A DNA stretch of 64,000 bases from Atrina japonica (taxonomy: Eukaryota > Mollusca > Bivalvia > Pterioida > Pinnidae), in contig BROG01000029.1 of assembly GCA_030159075.1 (NCBI GenBank), positions 1,447,001 through 1,511,000 of the forward strand, given 5' to 3'. The notes beneath the pieces are model-generated. The model had not been told where the DNA came from. It was given only the letters and a program-made list of their open reading frames with translations, and did not search any database. This document shows positions 1 through 13,400 of this stretch, piece after piece (the stretch's first letter is position 1; each line of letters begins with the position of its first letter). The translations under genes were made by a program, and so were the position numbers.

Positions 1-243
1 TTTTAAGAGTTTATAAATAGATCGATGTGTCAGATGTTTCCAATGATTAATTAACTAATTAGTTGGAATACGACTTTAAAAATACAACAAAAGTTCATGC
101 AAATAAGCATTGAGTACAGAAAAGTTTGTTTATGAACAATACTCCCCGGAATGTGACTTTAAGTTATAAGTAATGATATATATTGCAGAGGGTGGGGCAA
201 GACCCCAAGGGCCACCACATACACCAGTGAATGTGTTTCCCTA

Positions 244-455
244 TAACAATCAATAATACCGGTATATCAATTATGTATTTCCTGAAAACAATTCACAAGC
301 CTACCCCATGACATATATATTTTTACTTAAAACACCATTTACAGCCGTAACAATCAATAATACAGGTATATCATTTTATGAATTTCTTGAAAACCATTCA
401 CCTACCCTGTCCCCCTGACATTTATATTTTAACTTAAATAACATCAATTACAGCC
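244..455. repeat. Two-copy tandem duplication, ~104-bp unit
   Basis: The copies begin with taacaatcaataatac at 244 and 348 and run to 'acagcc' at the end of each. They differ at many sites and small indels, so the duplication is old. Confidence 0.8.
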
Positions 456-3400
456 CCACCCTTCAACCATATAATATGGTGTCTATGTAATAAATAGTCT
501 TTACAATAAACAGCAGTATAGATATTTCTTGGTATCAAGCACAATGCCATTTACCGGGTTTTGAAACAAATGCAGAGATAGAATCTTGTTTTCCTACTTA
601 TTCTTGTCATCATAACTGCCATTAAGACCATGTATACAAACAGAAAAACATACAATACATACACTCACCTGCCAAAAGTATGTCAACTTTTTTCATTTTA
701 CCATTGTTTTCTAGGTTAAATATATTTTTTTAAATAATTGACCCGATTCATATTTTCAGTGAAATTTTGTACACTTTTGCACAATTGTGTGGAAGTCAGT
801 GGACTGTCTTTCCAAATTAGTTGGAAATGTGTCAATTTCTTTTTGTATAAAATGCAAGTATTTATATGTGATTTGTGAAATTTGTAGTGCCATTCCTTCC
901 TTGTTCTTAGTTACTGGCGTCTACAAAATACTTGCAAAGAAAAATTTTTTGCTTCTCAGAAATAAAACTTCTATACTTATGAAATTTTGCATGGATTGAT
1001 AAGACCGTTAATTCGTGATTAATTTGAAAAAAAGTGCATTTAACATACATATGGGAAAATGAACAAAGTTGCCATACATGTGGATGTATACAACAGAATA
1101 ACATCTCTAGTTAGAAAGTCAATTCTTAACAAAATTCATAAAATTCAAGGGTTTACATGTCCAACTGAACTATAATTAAGTGCTGCTGTATAGTTCTTTA
1201 ATTTCACAGGGAGAAAATTTCGCACTTTTTCTGAGAGGAACTTATTCAAGGGTATTAAATTTCATGCAAGATGGATTACAAATTTTCTTTCTGACACTTC
1301 ATAGGTAAGGTATTATATTCATGAGTATTTTATTTTTGCGGATTTTTCCATGACTGCGAATACAGCGAAATTAAATCCCCCGCAAATAAAAGCAACTATA
1401 CAGTACTCAGTGACTATACAGTACTTGCATTAGAATGTCCTCAAATCACAGAAAAACATCTAATAAAAAGGTAATATACGGGTAAAACGGGTATAAGTTG
1501 CTAATACTAACAGCAGTACTTATCTTATATTTTGCTTTTATGAAAATTTCTGAATGATTAAACATATATGTATCCGAGTCTAAAAACCTTTTTCTTATTA
1601 GTAGGTAAAATCTGACTGGAGTCATGTTTAGTTAAAGAACATCTTAAATAACTTGTGATTTTTCCGAAAATAAAATCTCCTTTATTTTCCCTTAAGCCTC
1701 TGTATGCAAAGGGAAATATTTCAAGAATCTACAATGTTCAAATTGTTATGCAGTAAAATACATTTTGGATTTTCAAACTTTAAATATGGCTGGACAGACA
1801 TTGCAATGAACAATATTTCATCTACTGAAATGTGTGTGCTGAGTTAGGCAGTGAATAAAATAAGACAAAAATATTTCACTGAAAAATATAAATCATTTGT
1901 TTCCATTCTATTGACGGAAAATTTGATTATACATTTCTTTAAAATCATTTATTTTGATTCCCCTTACACAGCTTTATATGTTACACTTTATCTGTTACAT
2001 CAGAGTACTGGAAGGATACCAAACATTCAAGTCAACAGTTCACCATATGATAGTAATGCAAAGCCATTTCAGAACTTGTAAAGATAAGTACAGCAGTATT
2101 TTATGAATGACTCAAAGTCAATTAACAAAAACAGGATATCAGCTAAAGTCTGCCCGATGATCTACATGACATTTTCATGATAACGGCGTTCCCTCTAATA
2201 TCTCCTGAGCACAAACACTTTCAGATGGCATCAAGAAGTTTCATGCCCAAAAAGTTTCGTACCCATGACAAATCCTATCCTACCCTGTGTATGATTTGTC
2301 TTCTTTCGGGTACGATTTGTTTTGGGAGTGAAACATCTTTATGTTGCCAGAAAGTGTTTGTGTGCAGGTGAAATAAATAGGACCCCAGTTATCATGAAAA
2401 GGTCTATTAGACATCTGCAAGTTACAATTTTGCCATTTATATTAAAAACCATGCCACCTTTGATATATACTTAAAACTGAACCCTGGATAAAATGCCATT
2501 ACTTCCCTAATAAAATCTTGTGTATAAAACTTGTTTTGGAATAGTCCAGAAAGATACTAATTATGTACATAGAATTAAATCACAGGAAGTAAAAATTGCC
2601 TACCTTTTTGTGTAAAGCTGCTAAACTTTGGATTTTTCGTTTAAAGAGTAAACACATGATTTGTTTTCTTATAATATTTCAATAATTAAAACAATGGAAT
2701 GCAAAAAGGAAAGAAAAATATATAGAATGCTAATTACTTTCATGGTCAACTCACTATATTATCATTTTGAAAATTTCTGCATATCCACAAATTACATAAC
2801 AGTCCAATGACCAGCACTGAAAAAAGCAAATTGTCTATCAATACCTGCTTCAATCCAATTGCTATTTCTAAAAATTCAAACTATGTAAAGGTATTTTTTT
2901 TCAAGTTTTTCATTAAACAAATTGTTTATAATTCAATGTGTAGTTCCCACAAAAAAGAAAAGTCCCAAATCCAAATGGATATTTCTGCAACATGATTGCA
3001 AATCTACACATATACCTAAGGAACATATCATGATCATTGAAGATAAAAAATGTGTATACACAGGAAGCTTTCATCAGAGAAGCAGCAAAATATAAGGAAA
3101 CGACAATAAAAAAAATCAACGAATCTTAACAAAGTTTTAAAGGCTAAAATATAAAAAAATTACCTATAATAATATCCTTTAAAATTTCACTAAAAACTTG
3201 TTTCCCTCCATTAGTTTTAAACTGATCTTACAATTTAATGTCAGTTCCTCCACAGACCAACCTCTACAAGAGAAGTTTGACCATTATGTGCCAGGGGCAA
3301 GTCAAACAATGCGAGGGAAAATGTTGTATAGATATAATCTACTATAATTTCTATTTCTGATATGATTCTATTATCAATTAAAACATATATCAATAGGCTG

Positions 3401-3532
3401 TATTATAATAACTACTGTATTAAAACCGATATATAATACTTGTAGTATGAAGGCTTGGTTTTCACCTGCCTGTCTGTAATATCTTTTATGTTTGAGCAAA
3501 ATCATGTAACCTTCTAAGTGAATGTCTGAGTG

Positions 3533-3536
<4 letters not shown>

Positions 3537-3587
<51 letters not shown>
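3537..3587. repeat. (TA)n microsatellite
   Basis: About 25 uninterrupted TA dinucleotides. It generates an artefactual Tyr/Ile-repeat frame. Confidence 0.97.
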
Positions 3588-3590
<3 letters not shown>

Positions 3591-5663
3591 ACAACAATAA
3601 AAAATAATCTCGTGCATTACCAAAACACTATCACCTCAGGTTGTTCTTTTGTTCAACAATTTCCACCAAGTAACAAGAATTGATGAAGAACAATATTGCT
3701 TGCCTATTGCCATCATATTTATCCTGGAGATTAAGGAAGTCTAACAAAAAGTGGAAAATATGAAAAAATTATGAATTAATCTTACATTTTGAGTGCAAAA
3801 TATCAGTGTTACACCCCAGAAAATCCTAAACATCAGCATCCTAATACCATTAATTAGTGAATGGTAAGCCTCTTAACCACCAGATGTTTAATCAAGGCAC
3901 CAACAAGACACTAATCAAGTCAGTTACATCAGTTGCTAAACTATTCCTCATAATTTAATTCTCATTCATTACACAGACTTAGATCAACTGTTTTACATTT
4001 AGGAAACAATCTGTATCTAAATTTAGATTATGAAATAATTAGAAGAGTCAGGCAAGAACACATTACTGGTAACTTCCATATCCTCAAGAATATTCACTAC
4101 CCTTTAACTAATTATCATTTCACTATATTCAAAATTTTTCCAGTTTCCTAGTCAAAATTAGAAAATCTCTACAAAATATTGTCACTATTAAAATCAAGCA
4201 ATGGCATGGGTTTATTCTAGAAATATTATAAACATAACACCAAACTGAATTCAAGGTCTTATTTCAAATACCATCAGCCAAGTAAGAGAACTTCTAAATA
4301 ATCCAAATTGGCAAGTTAACCAGGTATATAAAAAAAGTATGTGGCATGGCCCAAAAATATTTCATATGAAATACAACTATGAAAAGTCACAGATAAAAAC
4401 AATATAAGTAAAACTAACTTATCAGTAAAACTAACTTGTCAATCTGTAAAACTACTGAGCAGATACCATCACATCAAGTGAGCAGCAAAAATCGGAAAAA
4501 ATATCATAACATTGATAATTCTCTTTAACTTTTAACATTTCCAATACCAAATAACATTTTAGCATTACAAAAACATCTACCGAGTATTTCATGTTTAAGC
4601 TTTGTATACAATGAATTGCCAGTTACTTTAGTAAAATCATAGTCAAAGACACACTACTCTTTATAGTTGATAGATTGTTAAGAGAGTTGAACACAAAACA
4701 AAGAAACTGATAGAAATTTTTAAGAAGAATTTTGTAATATTTTGAAATCCAAAATTATGCAGTTATCAACAGAGAAATGATATCCAACCTGAAAAACTTA
4801 AGACAAATCGTCAATTAAAAGTCATTATCAAAATCTATCAATAATATAGATCTTAATTCTGAATAACTCAATTATGAACTTAAAAACACATGAACAGCAG
4901 TGTAATTTTTCATTATTTTTTTACTTTGAAAAACCAAAAAGTAAAGAGAAAAATATTAACGATCAAATGGCTCCATCCATCTTAGCAATATTTTTATCAC
5001 TGTCTTTTTATACCCATCTCTATCCACTAAATAATATATCTTTGTACATTTGTTTATTACCATACCAGTACTAGTATTTTAATTTATATATATAAATTGT
5101 CTATTTGGAAATTTTTAACCTGACTAAAAACAGAAAAATGATTTCAGCAGAGTAGATTTGTTTCACAGAAATATTAAATATGACCTAATAAGTATCAAAC
5201 ACATCAAATTCATTTATACTCATGGCAGAAATTGCAACAATTAATGATGTAATGGGGAACCAGATTAATGTTCCTGATATTTACTAGTAAAATCAGAGTT
5301 GAATTTGTGTTCAAACTAACAAGTCTTTTAATTGCTGATAAGTTACATTACGATTTTAGTACAATTATGGTACTATGTATAACTGACTTACACCAGTTCT
5401 TTACAAAAGCAGTTGATCAAACAAGATTCCAGAAATAAAAATAACACCATTAAAATATAACTACATTATTTATCTTTAGAATGTCTGTTTTCTAGTAGAT
5501 TACCTCAACACCTACATCAAAACTCTATATGAAATTATTTCAACATGGGCTCAAAATCCAGCATCTAATGAATAAGGTATCTTGTTTACTGTGGAAATGA
5601 TATGCTGCTGTTGTTTGTTAATATTCTATTTTTTCATACTTATAAGGAAATAGAGAATACATA

Positions 5664-5669
5664 TTTAAT
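5664..5669 (-). terminator. MED1: Candidate MED1 poly(A) signal (ATTAAA)
   Basis: ATTAAA on the minus strand about 235 bp past the stop codon. An AATAAA on the same strand at 5053-5058 is another candidate. In AT-rich DNA both may be chance matches; the 3' UTR length is unknown. Confidence 0.2.
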
Positions 5670-5904
5670 AACCATATAATTATGCTAACAAGACTCATTA
5701 TCACCCACACTTCCAGAGCTTAAAAACAGGGACAGCTCTTTACAATAATCACATACCACAATCAAAACACATAAATTAGCCCTGATACATTGTGTAAAAC
5801 AAATAATGTAAATTAGGTTTTTCTTGCATGTAAGCATGATAAATAAGTGAACAACATTTGTATAGGACATGATTAATTCTAATGACAGAAATATCTAAAA
5901 ATCA

Positions 5905-8900
5905 TCAGCTTCCAAAACCCATGATAGCTTCATTCATCAGTTCATCATCTATGTCACAAGTCGTAGGCGAAGCATTGGATACGGGGCTTGGGTTTGAATG
6001 GTGCTGTAAAACTGGGGAAGAAATAGGGGACTGTTTTGGCTTTGGAGATGGCGCGTGTGATTTGGCAGTTTTAAATGTGGTATTATTAGTCCACTTGCCA
6101 TCATCATTTGAATGAACGTCAATGTTACACTGTGGAGAATTTGTTCTATTTTGAAGGGTACGGGGCGACATGCATGCATTCTGACAATCAATTATAAGAT
6201 TTTCTGGACTACTAGCAGGGCTAGCAGGACTCAGAACTGGTTTAGTTGTACTTATCCGCTGCTTTTTCCGTACAGCAAAGTTCTCCGTGTCTTCGTCTTT
6301 CTCCTCTACTGGTGGTGCTTTAGGTGTTGGAACTTTGAAAACATCTTTTTCAGCATCTAATTTTCTATTACTAACATCACCTGAATTGCTACTTTCCCCA
6401 TTAAATTTAGGGCTTGGTTTTGGGGATTGATTCTTTTTGTTTGGATTTCCCTCTCTACTTCCAGCAGCTTGTTGAGAAGCAACGTCTAATGAATTATTAC
6501 TATTATCCCTATCATTACTCCGATGAACCCTAGCAACATTTTCCTTATCATCCTTATCACTTTCAGAACAACTGAATCCTTCATACGCACTTTTCATAAT
6601 AGAAGCAAATAGATTCCTAGACGTATCCTCATTATCATTTTCTTTACTAACCGTTTTATTTAAATTTGAATTATCTGTACTATTTTTTCGGTTAGAATTT
6701 TCAGGTAATGGATTCGTACTTGAACTTTTAGACACAGACTTTATGTCATTTTCAAGAGAGTCTGACCTCTGTTTCATTGCCAGTGATGTGCTGTTACTCA
6801 TTCCTTTTTCAACACTCGCACCCTTTATTAATTCTTTCTGAGAAGCAGTCTTGTTTCTGTCAATCTCTTTCTCACTGCTTTGTGACAGCGAACTAGTGTC
6901 CGTTTCCACAAAATCAGCATCATCAATAGAATTTTCAAATTTTCCTTTTTTGTCCTCTTGAGCAACACCAAAAGAATTCACAGTTGACTTGGCACTAGTT
7001 AATTTATTCACTATATCTGATAAAGAACTTTTTCTTGGCCTCATTTTATTTGAAGCAGCATTATTGCTTCCACTCGACGTCGTTGGAGGCGTTACAATTT
7101 GATTACTTGTTCTCTTAGGAGCATCACCGAGTACAGGTGAGTTACTACTTGCACTCACACTTACACTAGATGAATTAATTCGATCAGTGGGAGAATTACT
7201 TGCTGGAGTATTTTTTGTGAATGAATTGTGCAGATGCTGAGGTTTTGAATTGACAACCCGATTAACAGGTGCATAACTACCTGAGCTGTTACCACCTTTT
7301 GCTGAAAAACTACCAGTTGTGGAATTGGCGACACCAAAAACAGGTCTATTTGCAGAAGAATTTGAACTTATTCCAGAATAAGTTTTAGAATTCACACTAT
7401 TCTGATTCATCACATTCACAGTTTGTTTTGCCTGATTTAGCGTACCTGCAACAGGTGAAGATCTGTTATTACCTATGTTTGTACTAGGTGATTGTCTGTT
7501 TGCAGGTGAGTTGAAATTTGAACCAAGTTGCTTGTTTATCCCTTGGCCACCACCAATAATGGGAGATTTGCCAGAACTGCTCACATTTCCATGAATAGGG
7601 GACTTATTTGCCATGTTAACACTGCCACCAGAGGTACCAATGTGGTTTACGCGGCTATTGCCACCAATTTGCTGATTGTATGAGTTTGTTTTCCCAGATC
7701 CACTTAAACTAGATGATGCTGTAGTTATGGCTGTTGATGAAGCTGTTGATAGTGAAGTTTTTGCACCACTATTTATCAGAGATGCAGAACTGATTTTAGG
7801 AATGCGTGGTAAACTTGCAATCCCACTTTCGTTGGTGTTTAAAAATGACAATACTGAGGCAGCATTTAATGAGTTTGTTGCAGGGTTTTTACTTCCAAAC
7901 ACAGATGAGGTAGATGATTGCCCTTTGCTTGATGAATTTAATGACTTAGATGAAGAGCCAGAATTTGGAGTATTCCGATTTCCTGTTAACGAAGGAGAAC
8001 CTCCCTTTCTGTCACTAACATATTTTCCTGACCCATTTGACCCTTTTGAATTGCCAGTGGAAGACGACCGCCCACTTTGTGAGAGTTTTCTCTCTATATT
8101 TGATGATGACTGTTTCCCAGAGGTAGTAGAAATGCTATTTTTGCTGCCAGAATAAATAGATGCCCCTTTACTTAATGAAGGGGGAGTTTTTGATGATGTT
8201 GGTGTTGAAGCCTTCCCACCTGAAGGAGGACCAGTCACAGACTTTGAGCTGCCAGACGTTGCCAATGACACCGCTCCTATTCGTCCAATAGTTGTGGAGG
8301 TTGGAGTCAAAGATCCAGCCTTAGCTTGAGTAGGTGATGAAGCAGGTGGAGTCTTTGTCATAGCCACACTTACTGAAGAACTTGTGGGAATTGCAATAGG
8401 CTTTAACTTAATTGTAGGGGTTTTGTTCATGAGTTTTGAGTCAGCTTTGCTTACAGTTATACTTGAAGCAGATAATGATCTACCATGAGAGTTTTTTGAC
8501 AAGCATTTCTGACTACTAGATTTGCTTTTACCACTACTAACACTTTCTGATGAGCCATATTTTTCGAAGTGATCTTTTGAGGACTTTTTCGAATTATCAC
8601 CCTTATCTCGGTCTTTATTTGACTGTGATGTTTTTGGACTATTCTCCATAGAAACACCAAGAGAGCTTTTAATTATTTTCAGTTTAGTTGATGTTTTGTC
8701 TTCACTCTCTACAGGAGTTGCACTATACACTTCCATTGAAGAACTTCGATTATCATCCAGCTTCTTCTTTTTCCTACTTTTCACTGGTTTTTCTGTTTTA
8801 TCACGTTTTCTTTTCCCTGATTCACTCATTTTGGATTCTTTCCTTTTCACTTTCTCTGAATATTTCGGATAACACAGTTTGGAGTTTTTTGATTTATTGG

Positions 8901-10498
8901 ATATAGAAAGCCTCATTGAGGATGAAGAAATCACCGACATAGAACCATGGAATGGCTCTTCATCGTCACTATTGAAATCAAACGTCTTTTCACTAGATTT
9001 CTTACCACCAGTTATATCCAATAACTCTGAGGAATTTGAACTGGACCTATCAATATGAAACACCATATTAGGTAGGGTCATTTTAATTTTCCCTTCCTTT
9101 GTATCTTTGTCTACAAAGTTGTTTTCCTGTTTTTCTTTCTTACCCACTAACAACAGAGATCTCAAGTCTTGTCCATCTGATTTACCCTCATCTTTCATAT
9201 TTTTGTGTTCTAAATTACTACTAGGACCTGAAGAATTTGCTGCCATTTTTGAGCCGATCAAATTAAATGCATCTGTATCACATGACTTTGAGGAATTTAA
9301 TCCCTCCCTATCTAAAGTGTCACTATCACTAGCATATCCCTGTGTCAAACTTGCTGAACGAGACAAACTACTACTTTTGCAACTGTCAAGTGATTCGACA
9401 GATAGCTGGCGTTGTAATTGAGCATTTTGATTAGAATTTTGTACTCGAAGAGAGTCCAATAAATGAGAGTCTGACTCTTTACTGTTCACACAATTCACAT
9501 GGGGTAGTTGGCTGGTAAGGTCTTTTGTCTTAGACACCTCTCCCGACCTTGTGAGGAGTTCCTCAAGAGAGGTAGACCTTTCCTCGTTTTTTGGCAATGC
9601 ATTAGAGTGAGGATGGTAAGTTGAATGCATATCTACATCTTTGGTTCTATCCATGTCATTATGCATCCCTGGTAACATACACACATCTGAATCGTGGTGA
9701 TGTCGTGAATCATTCTTTGGTATGAAGTTTTCAAAATTTTCCAGCTTTCTCATTGGTGAATCAATGATATGGTCAACATCTGTCAGATCTATTACAGTAG
9801 AGGAGGTGGACTGGCCCGAGAGATGATGATGCCGTAAATCAGGTAAGCTACCTTGACTTTGAACATCTGAATCAAATGAATTTACTGAATCTGAATCAAA
9901 CGACCCACCATGTTCAAAGTCCGTCATTCTATGCTTGGGACTTTTGCCCCTTCCTGAATCACTTTGTTGCCTCCTCTTGGGTGGCCTACCTCTATGTGTC
10001 TTTTGTGTTGGAGGTGTTGGAATGCTGGATGCCAAGTTGGCAGCATTATTTGTGTTACTTACACTTGGTGTAGTATCTTCTAGTAATTTTGAAAGCATGG
10101 GACTTTCTGCCACTGGATTTGGTTCAGGATCTGGAGAATTCTCTTGGTCTAGTAGAGTGGCTAGTAAAGGATTACTTGATGGTCTATCCTGTGAATCTAA
10201 AGGTGGTGGAGGTTCCGGTGGCAACATATTTCCAACAGAAGCATTCACAGGATAACTTTTAAGAGGAGCATGTGGTAATGTGTTACCGAAGGCAACATCT
10301 GGAGGTAAGAATGGTCTTCCAATAGTTTCAAGAGGTGCCTGGTGTCCATAAAGTAACAAACTACTGTCAGATCTCCATAGTAATGGTCTATCAACTTCCA
10401 TTGAAACAGTTTCAACAGGTTCAGGAGTTGGCTCCTTACGAAGCTTTTCAGACACTTTAAATATCACTGACCGCAATGTCACAGGTATTGATAAACAT
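5905..10498 (-). CDS. MED1: MED1 terminal coding exon 16 (residues 516-2046, disordered tail)
   Basis: Acceptor TTCTTTTGTAG|A (AG at 10499-10500); stop TGA at 5905-5907. The first residues (RCLSIPVTL) complete the Med1 domain; the remainder is a low-complexity Ser/Asn/Gly/Lys tail. Visible motifs: LATLL (628-632) and LSKLL (651-655), in the same order and flanks ([18 protein letters not shown]) as the human NR boxes; AT-hook-like RGRPPKRR (685-692); SIM-like VIDLTD (751-756); LEELL (827-831) and LRSLL (961-965); a basic NLS region (about 1065-1095); KLKPIAIP, like human KITIQIP; a [10 protein letters not shown] segment, like human PSLTAVIDKL; C-terminal [16 protein letters not shown], like human EEDDDLMDVALIGN. 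Long opposite-strand frames here (for example 7676-8155) are shadows. Confidence 0.97.
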
Positions 10499-13400
10499 CT
10501 ACAAAAGAATGAGATTAAATAAGATTTATCTAACCTATCTGACAATGTTTAACAAATAAATTTCATGTTGATGATCCAATTCATAGCATATCTGTGTCAT
10601 ATACAATTCCAAGGTTTCACATCCAATGACTTGTAACATGCAACTTTATTGTAAACATTTCAAAGGTATACAGGCTGTCATTTTGATAAGAAATTATGTC
10701 CAAAATTAGACATAAACTTTCATTAAAATTTTAACAGAAAGCCCAATGGGCCTTAACGGTCACCTGAGAACAATTCAATTCCCTGTCAAGTTTGGTTAAA
10801 ATTAGTCCACTGAGTCGAAATTGACAAAAACAAAAACAAAAAACCCAACAGTATATTTTCTTTCTTAAGTGCCTGTGACCTTGACCTTTGACCCCATGAC
10901 CTTGAAATTTTGTCAAAATGATCTTATCAACTTTCTCATATATCTTTGTATACAAAAAGTCAATCAGTTTTGAGTTATTAAACAATTTGTAATACAATTG
11001 TACCCTATGTTACTAAAGCGCCCCCTTGTGGCTTGTTTATGGATGGATTTCATTTTCATTCATAAATTTGTAGATATTGATTTAACAATCATGGATACAA
11101 ATTTGAAAGTCATCTGATCATTGGTTTATGAGAAGCTTTTAAAATATGTACCAAGTTTTGGTCCTTTTTTGGTCCCTTTTGAGGCCCCTATGGGTCCTAG
11201 TCCCTTTTCATTTGCAAACTTTATGCAGCTTCACATGGGAATGCTATATACCAAGTTTGGCCAAAATTGGCCCACTTGTTCTTGAGAAGAAGTCAGAAAA
11301 TATGTAAATACGACGGACGATGACAGACAAAAGACGATGGCAATAGGTCACCATGAGCCTTTGGCTCAGGTGACCTAAAAAGATAGATCACCATAGAAAT
11401 TTTTAATAAATCATGTAATTATTGCCTAAAATTAATGAAATAGGCCGACAAATGATATTCCTTGCTTACATGAAAAAAGAATATCCAATGTTGACTTTTC
11501 ATTGTTCACATTTGATTTCTTTTAACAAATTAAAACCAGTAATTTTTAAGAACATTTTATTTGTCTAAAACATCAAATATTTGAAACTTTTAATACAAAC
11601 AAAATGTTACATGTTTTAAACCTGTCCTGATAATGACCTGATTCAGTAGTATTTCATGATATATTTAAATCAATTTGGGCAGTTCATGAGTGTAAAATTA
11701 GAACTTTTAAGTTATATAATCTATGACTCTAACTTTAATCTTACCAAATGAGAGAAATATTTGTGTTAAATTCAACAGTAATGGGGAGAGTTAAAATTTA
11801 GACTCTAACCTTCAATCTAAGGGACATAACAAATTAAATCTACTTTTTCTTCAATATCTGGCTGCAAAATGGATGATGGCTACACTCTATTCAAAGGTTT
11901 TTATGAAACATTTGCTTCAATTTCTCTTTCATTCAATGGCAGCTATCAAGCTTGCTTTTAGAATTAAAGTAAGATTCAGAGGTACAGCTAAATCTGTTTC
12001 AAACTGGGTGAGAGTTTTCGAAAGGTAAGGATTCCTATAATAATCAATGCATTGTCTAGAATAGAGGAACTTAAAGCTGTCATTGCAACTTTTAAGAAGT
12101 TTTGAATTTGAACAAAATATATAATGCTTTTGAAACACCCCCGATTCATTATTCCACAGACAGACATTTTTGTTAAATGTTATCAATAGAAATTGGCTCG
12201 AAATTCCGCTATAGAAGGCAAAGCCGTAGAACGATCGTTATTTCACATCTGTACTCCCAAGCGAAACATTGGACAGATGACATGTAATCAAAACATATGC
12301 TTTACTCAAATCATAAACATTCCGCATTAATTTTTACATCAAAGACTTCAATAAAGATATGTAATAAAGATTTTATAATTAGTTTTAAATTCATTATTTT
12401 AGTATCCGTAAAATAATATGCACATTGAATGTAAAAATAAATAAAAACCTACCAGTGATCTGCACCCTTTCATTATGTTATTTACATAGCGTCGCACATT
12501 CTGGTGAACTCGGCAAAGTGAGCAGTTGGGTTGTGCGCATTTGACCAATGACAAGGTACCCTTTCTTATATTTTTACAAAGATGACGACATATAAACGTT
12601 ACAAGAGACATAGATGTGAAACATTGCTATCAAATTTTTCAAAATGGATGCAAGTGGTCCTGTAAAACAAGCCGAGTGTTTGAATATATATTTCCCAGTT
12701 GACCTTGGTCTGACCTGTTTTTGATTCGTTATATCGGAAGTGAGGACATTCATATCATAACAGGTGGTCTGTTTATATTTGGAATTATGTTTGATACATA
12801 CCTGTGAACTGTATATTAGCCAGCTAAATGTCCCGATAGATTAATGAACTTTGTTGATATCTATATTTATTTTCGAAATGTTGGCGATTATACTCAAACT
12901 TCATTACTTCACACGTTTGTTATATAGGACTGTAGTTAGACAATGACGACTGATTTTGCAAACTCGCCTTTTATATCGGTTGTGGGGGCTTGTTTCTATT
13001 CAGAAAACTGAACAAATATGGCGACCACTGGAAGTAAAACACTGGGGATGTTTCAAAACCGATATTATTATCATTATTATTATTTTATTAAATTAATTTA
13101 AAAGTTGAGATGACAGCTTTAACATTTGTGGATAAGACAAAATAAGATTAAAAGAGCATGATATGACATTTTGGGAATGTTAGAAAATATGACAATTTTT
13201 TAACTACGTAAAATGGCATACTACCTTTGAAATATTTTGGAAGCAGTGTCATCTGAGCAAATGTTCTCATCCTCCTCTCCGATACAAACTTTGAACTTCA
13301 CATTTATTAAATCACTCAAGTCTAATTCAGCTGAAGAAATGAAGAAAAAACGTTACAAGTTGCTATAAAAATTAGGTTTAATATAAACATAACTACCGTA

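Larger units (their letters stand above)
1..5904. other. Downstream flank of MED1, no gene recognised
   Basis: AT-rich sequence with no convincing coding exon on either strand. It includes the MED1 3' UTR (extent unknown), a two-copy tandem duplication at 244-455 and a TA microsatellite near 3540. The short open frames here have no recognisable domain or splice context. Confidence 0.7.

Noticed and set aside
7676..8155. 159-codon open frame on the plus strand
   Set aside because: It lies antisense to the MED1 terminal exon. Its acidic composition is the mirror of the Ser/Lys-rich tail, and it has no domain.
11929..12186. Second exon for the 12453-12611 frame
   Set aside because: The frame lacks an ATG, and the only good acceptor (CTTCTATAG) is in the wrong phase for the phase-0 donor at 12453.
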